Below are positions 63,210 through 64,000 of a stretch of DNA of 64,000 bases, one piece after another; the stretch's first letter is position 1; each line of letters begins with the position of its first letter. Below the pieces are notes generated by a model that was not told the DNA's origin, ran no database searches, and saw only the letters and a program-made list of their open reading frames with translations. The DNA is from Axinella damicornis. Lineage: Eukaryota; Porifera; Demospongiae; Axinellida; Axinellidae. Location of the stretch: the NCBI GenBank assembly GCA_963931865.1, contig OZ007509.1:8339274-8403273 (forward strand). Reading direction: 5' to 3'. The translations under genes were made by a program, and so were the position numbers.

Positions 63210-64000
63210 GTCGGAAACTACTGGCATCGGCAAATAACGTATACATCATAACATTGTAGACCATCATCACGGTGTGTGAAAGTTGGGACTAAGCTGCCCA
63301 CAACTTCAAGGTGGCAGATCTATAGACCTGCACAAAATTGCAGCTATCTAGCCACCTGAGACATCATGCGCCAGCTGTATACTAGCTATGTGTAGCTACT
63401 GACGGTGTGAGCCTTCCTCTGGTAATAATATTCAGCCGGTGGTGGGCATGCTAGGTAGCTAGCCTCATTACCTACACTGTCAACTCACATCTTGTTCTGG
63501 TTCAGAGACAGTTAGCTGTATACACTTGGATTTGTGACCGGCAAATTCAGCTGCAAATGATATAGGCGGCAAAGCACAACGATCGACTTGGGAAAATAAT
63601 ATTACGGAACTTATAATTTCTGTCTATGCCCCTAGTAATTGGCACGCTATAGGCACGCGCTACAGTGCAGAGGTAATTAGGTTACGCGCGCGCCGACACT
63701 GGCGGCCAAATTCCAATTACTTGCGTGGGCTTTCCACCTTCTTTTTGCGAGCCCTCGGCACGTTTCCAGGTAACGATCATCACATTGGTTTCTATTAGGC
63801 ATAAGAAAACGACGTTGGTAGCGAGACGAGCACATTCACAGAGAGAAGTCTTGACGTTTTGCGAAAGCAACACTGCCGTAGGGCTACAAGCCCACAAACG
63901 AGCTTATTTAATTGCCAAGTCGACGCATGCATGCTGGGCTAAACGTTTGTACACTGTAAAGACACTTGCCTGGGTTGCCTCGCTGTAGCTGCCTAGTCTA
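63210..64000. other. Window end, nothing recognised
   Basis: ORFs on both strands at 63682-63988 overlap each other and show no domain. No splice-flanked exon or element end identified. Confidence 0.4.

Overview
The window looks like a repeat-rich genomic scaffold from a non-vertebrate animal. It has spliced genes with GT-AG introns, an axonemal dynein, long (TG)n tracts and a dense mix of DNA transposons. A sponge (Porifera) is my best guess, from the style of the multicopy Tudor-knot-like, Crypton and EndoU genes, but the sequence does not prove it. One 200-base N gap lies at 12650-12849. Base-level quality matters here: at least four unrelated genes (dynein, 7TM, spatacsin-like, sushi) carry small frame breaks, so residual assembly indels compete with pseudogenisation as an explanation.

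Region 0.9-12.6 kb, minus strand: thirteen exons of a DNAH1-type inner-arm axonemal dynein heavy chain, running from the end of AAA1 to the C-terminal part. The exons are excellent matches in protein sequence and splice sites, but the gene is broken. There is an in-frame TAG, a frame-shifting 25-bp tandem duplication, a further frameshift and a phase mismatch. Two blocks of exons are absent: AAA2 to AAA4, and part of AAA6. The first missing block holds a truncated piggyBac transposase. The second holds a 7TM receptor gene on the opposite strand. Most of the acceptors sit directly against (CA)n or pyrimidine simple repeats.

Region 13-64 kb: mostly mobile-element debris with scattered host exons. 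Host candidates are a two-exon C-terminal fragment at 14.1-14.4 kb, a spatacsin-like exon at 20.4 kb, a cullin-1-like exon at 27.1 kb, two unassigned exons at 45 kb, an EXOSC6-like exon at 50.1 kb on the minus strand, FN3 and sushi exons at 60 kb, and a complete secreted EndoU-type nuclease gene at 61.4-62.0 kb on the minus strand. Transposon-derived ORFs include a BED-finger fragment inside a hAT element, piggyBac fragments, two tandem Crypton-like tyrosine recombinase copies, and a Tudor-knot-like ORF next to a second multicopy ORF.

The most interesting signal is a family of small foldback elements. They share the terminal cap TAG(C/T)CTCG and make 9-bp target-site duplications. I could delimit eleven copies with both ends and the duplication. 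They range from 35 to about 620 bp. Their arms differ from copy to copy although the cap is shared. They may be non-autonomous MULE-like elements. No transposase for them is visible in the window. Around them lie TTAA-flanked MITEs, nested hAT elements, foldbacks built from small palindromes or minisatellites, and a repeat that carries two first-exon-like modules with splice-donor motifs.
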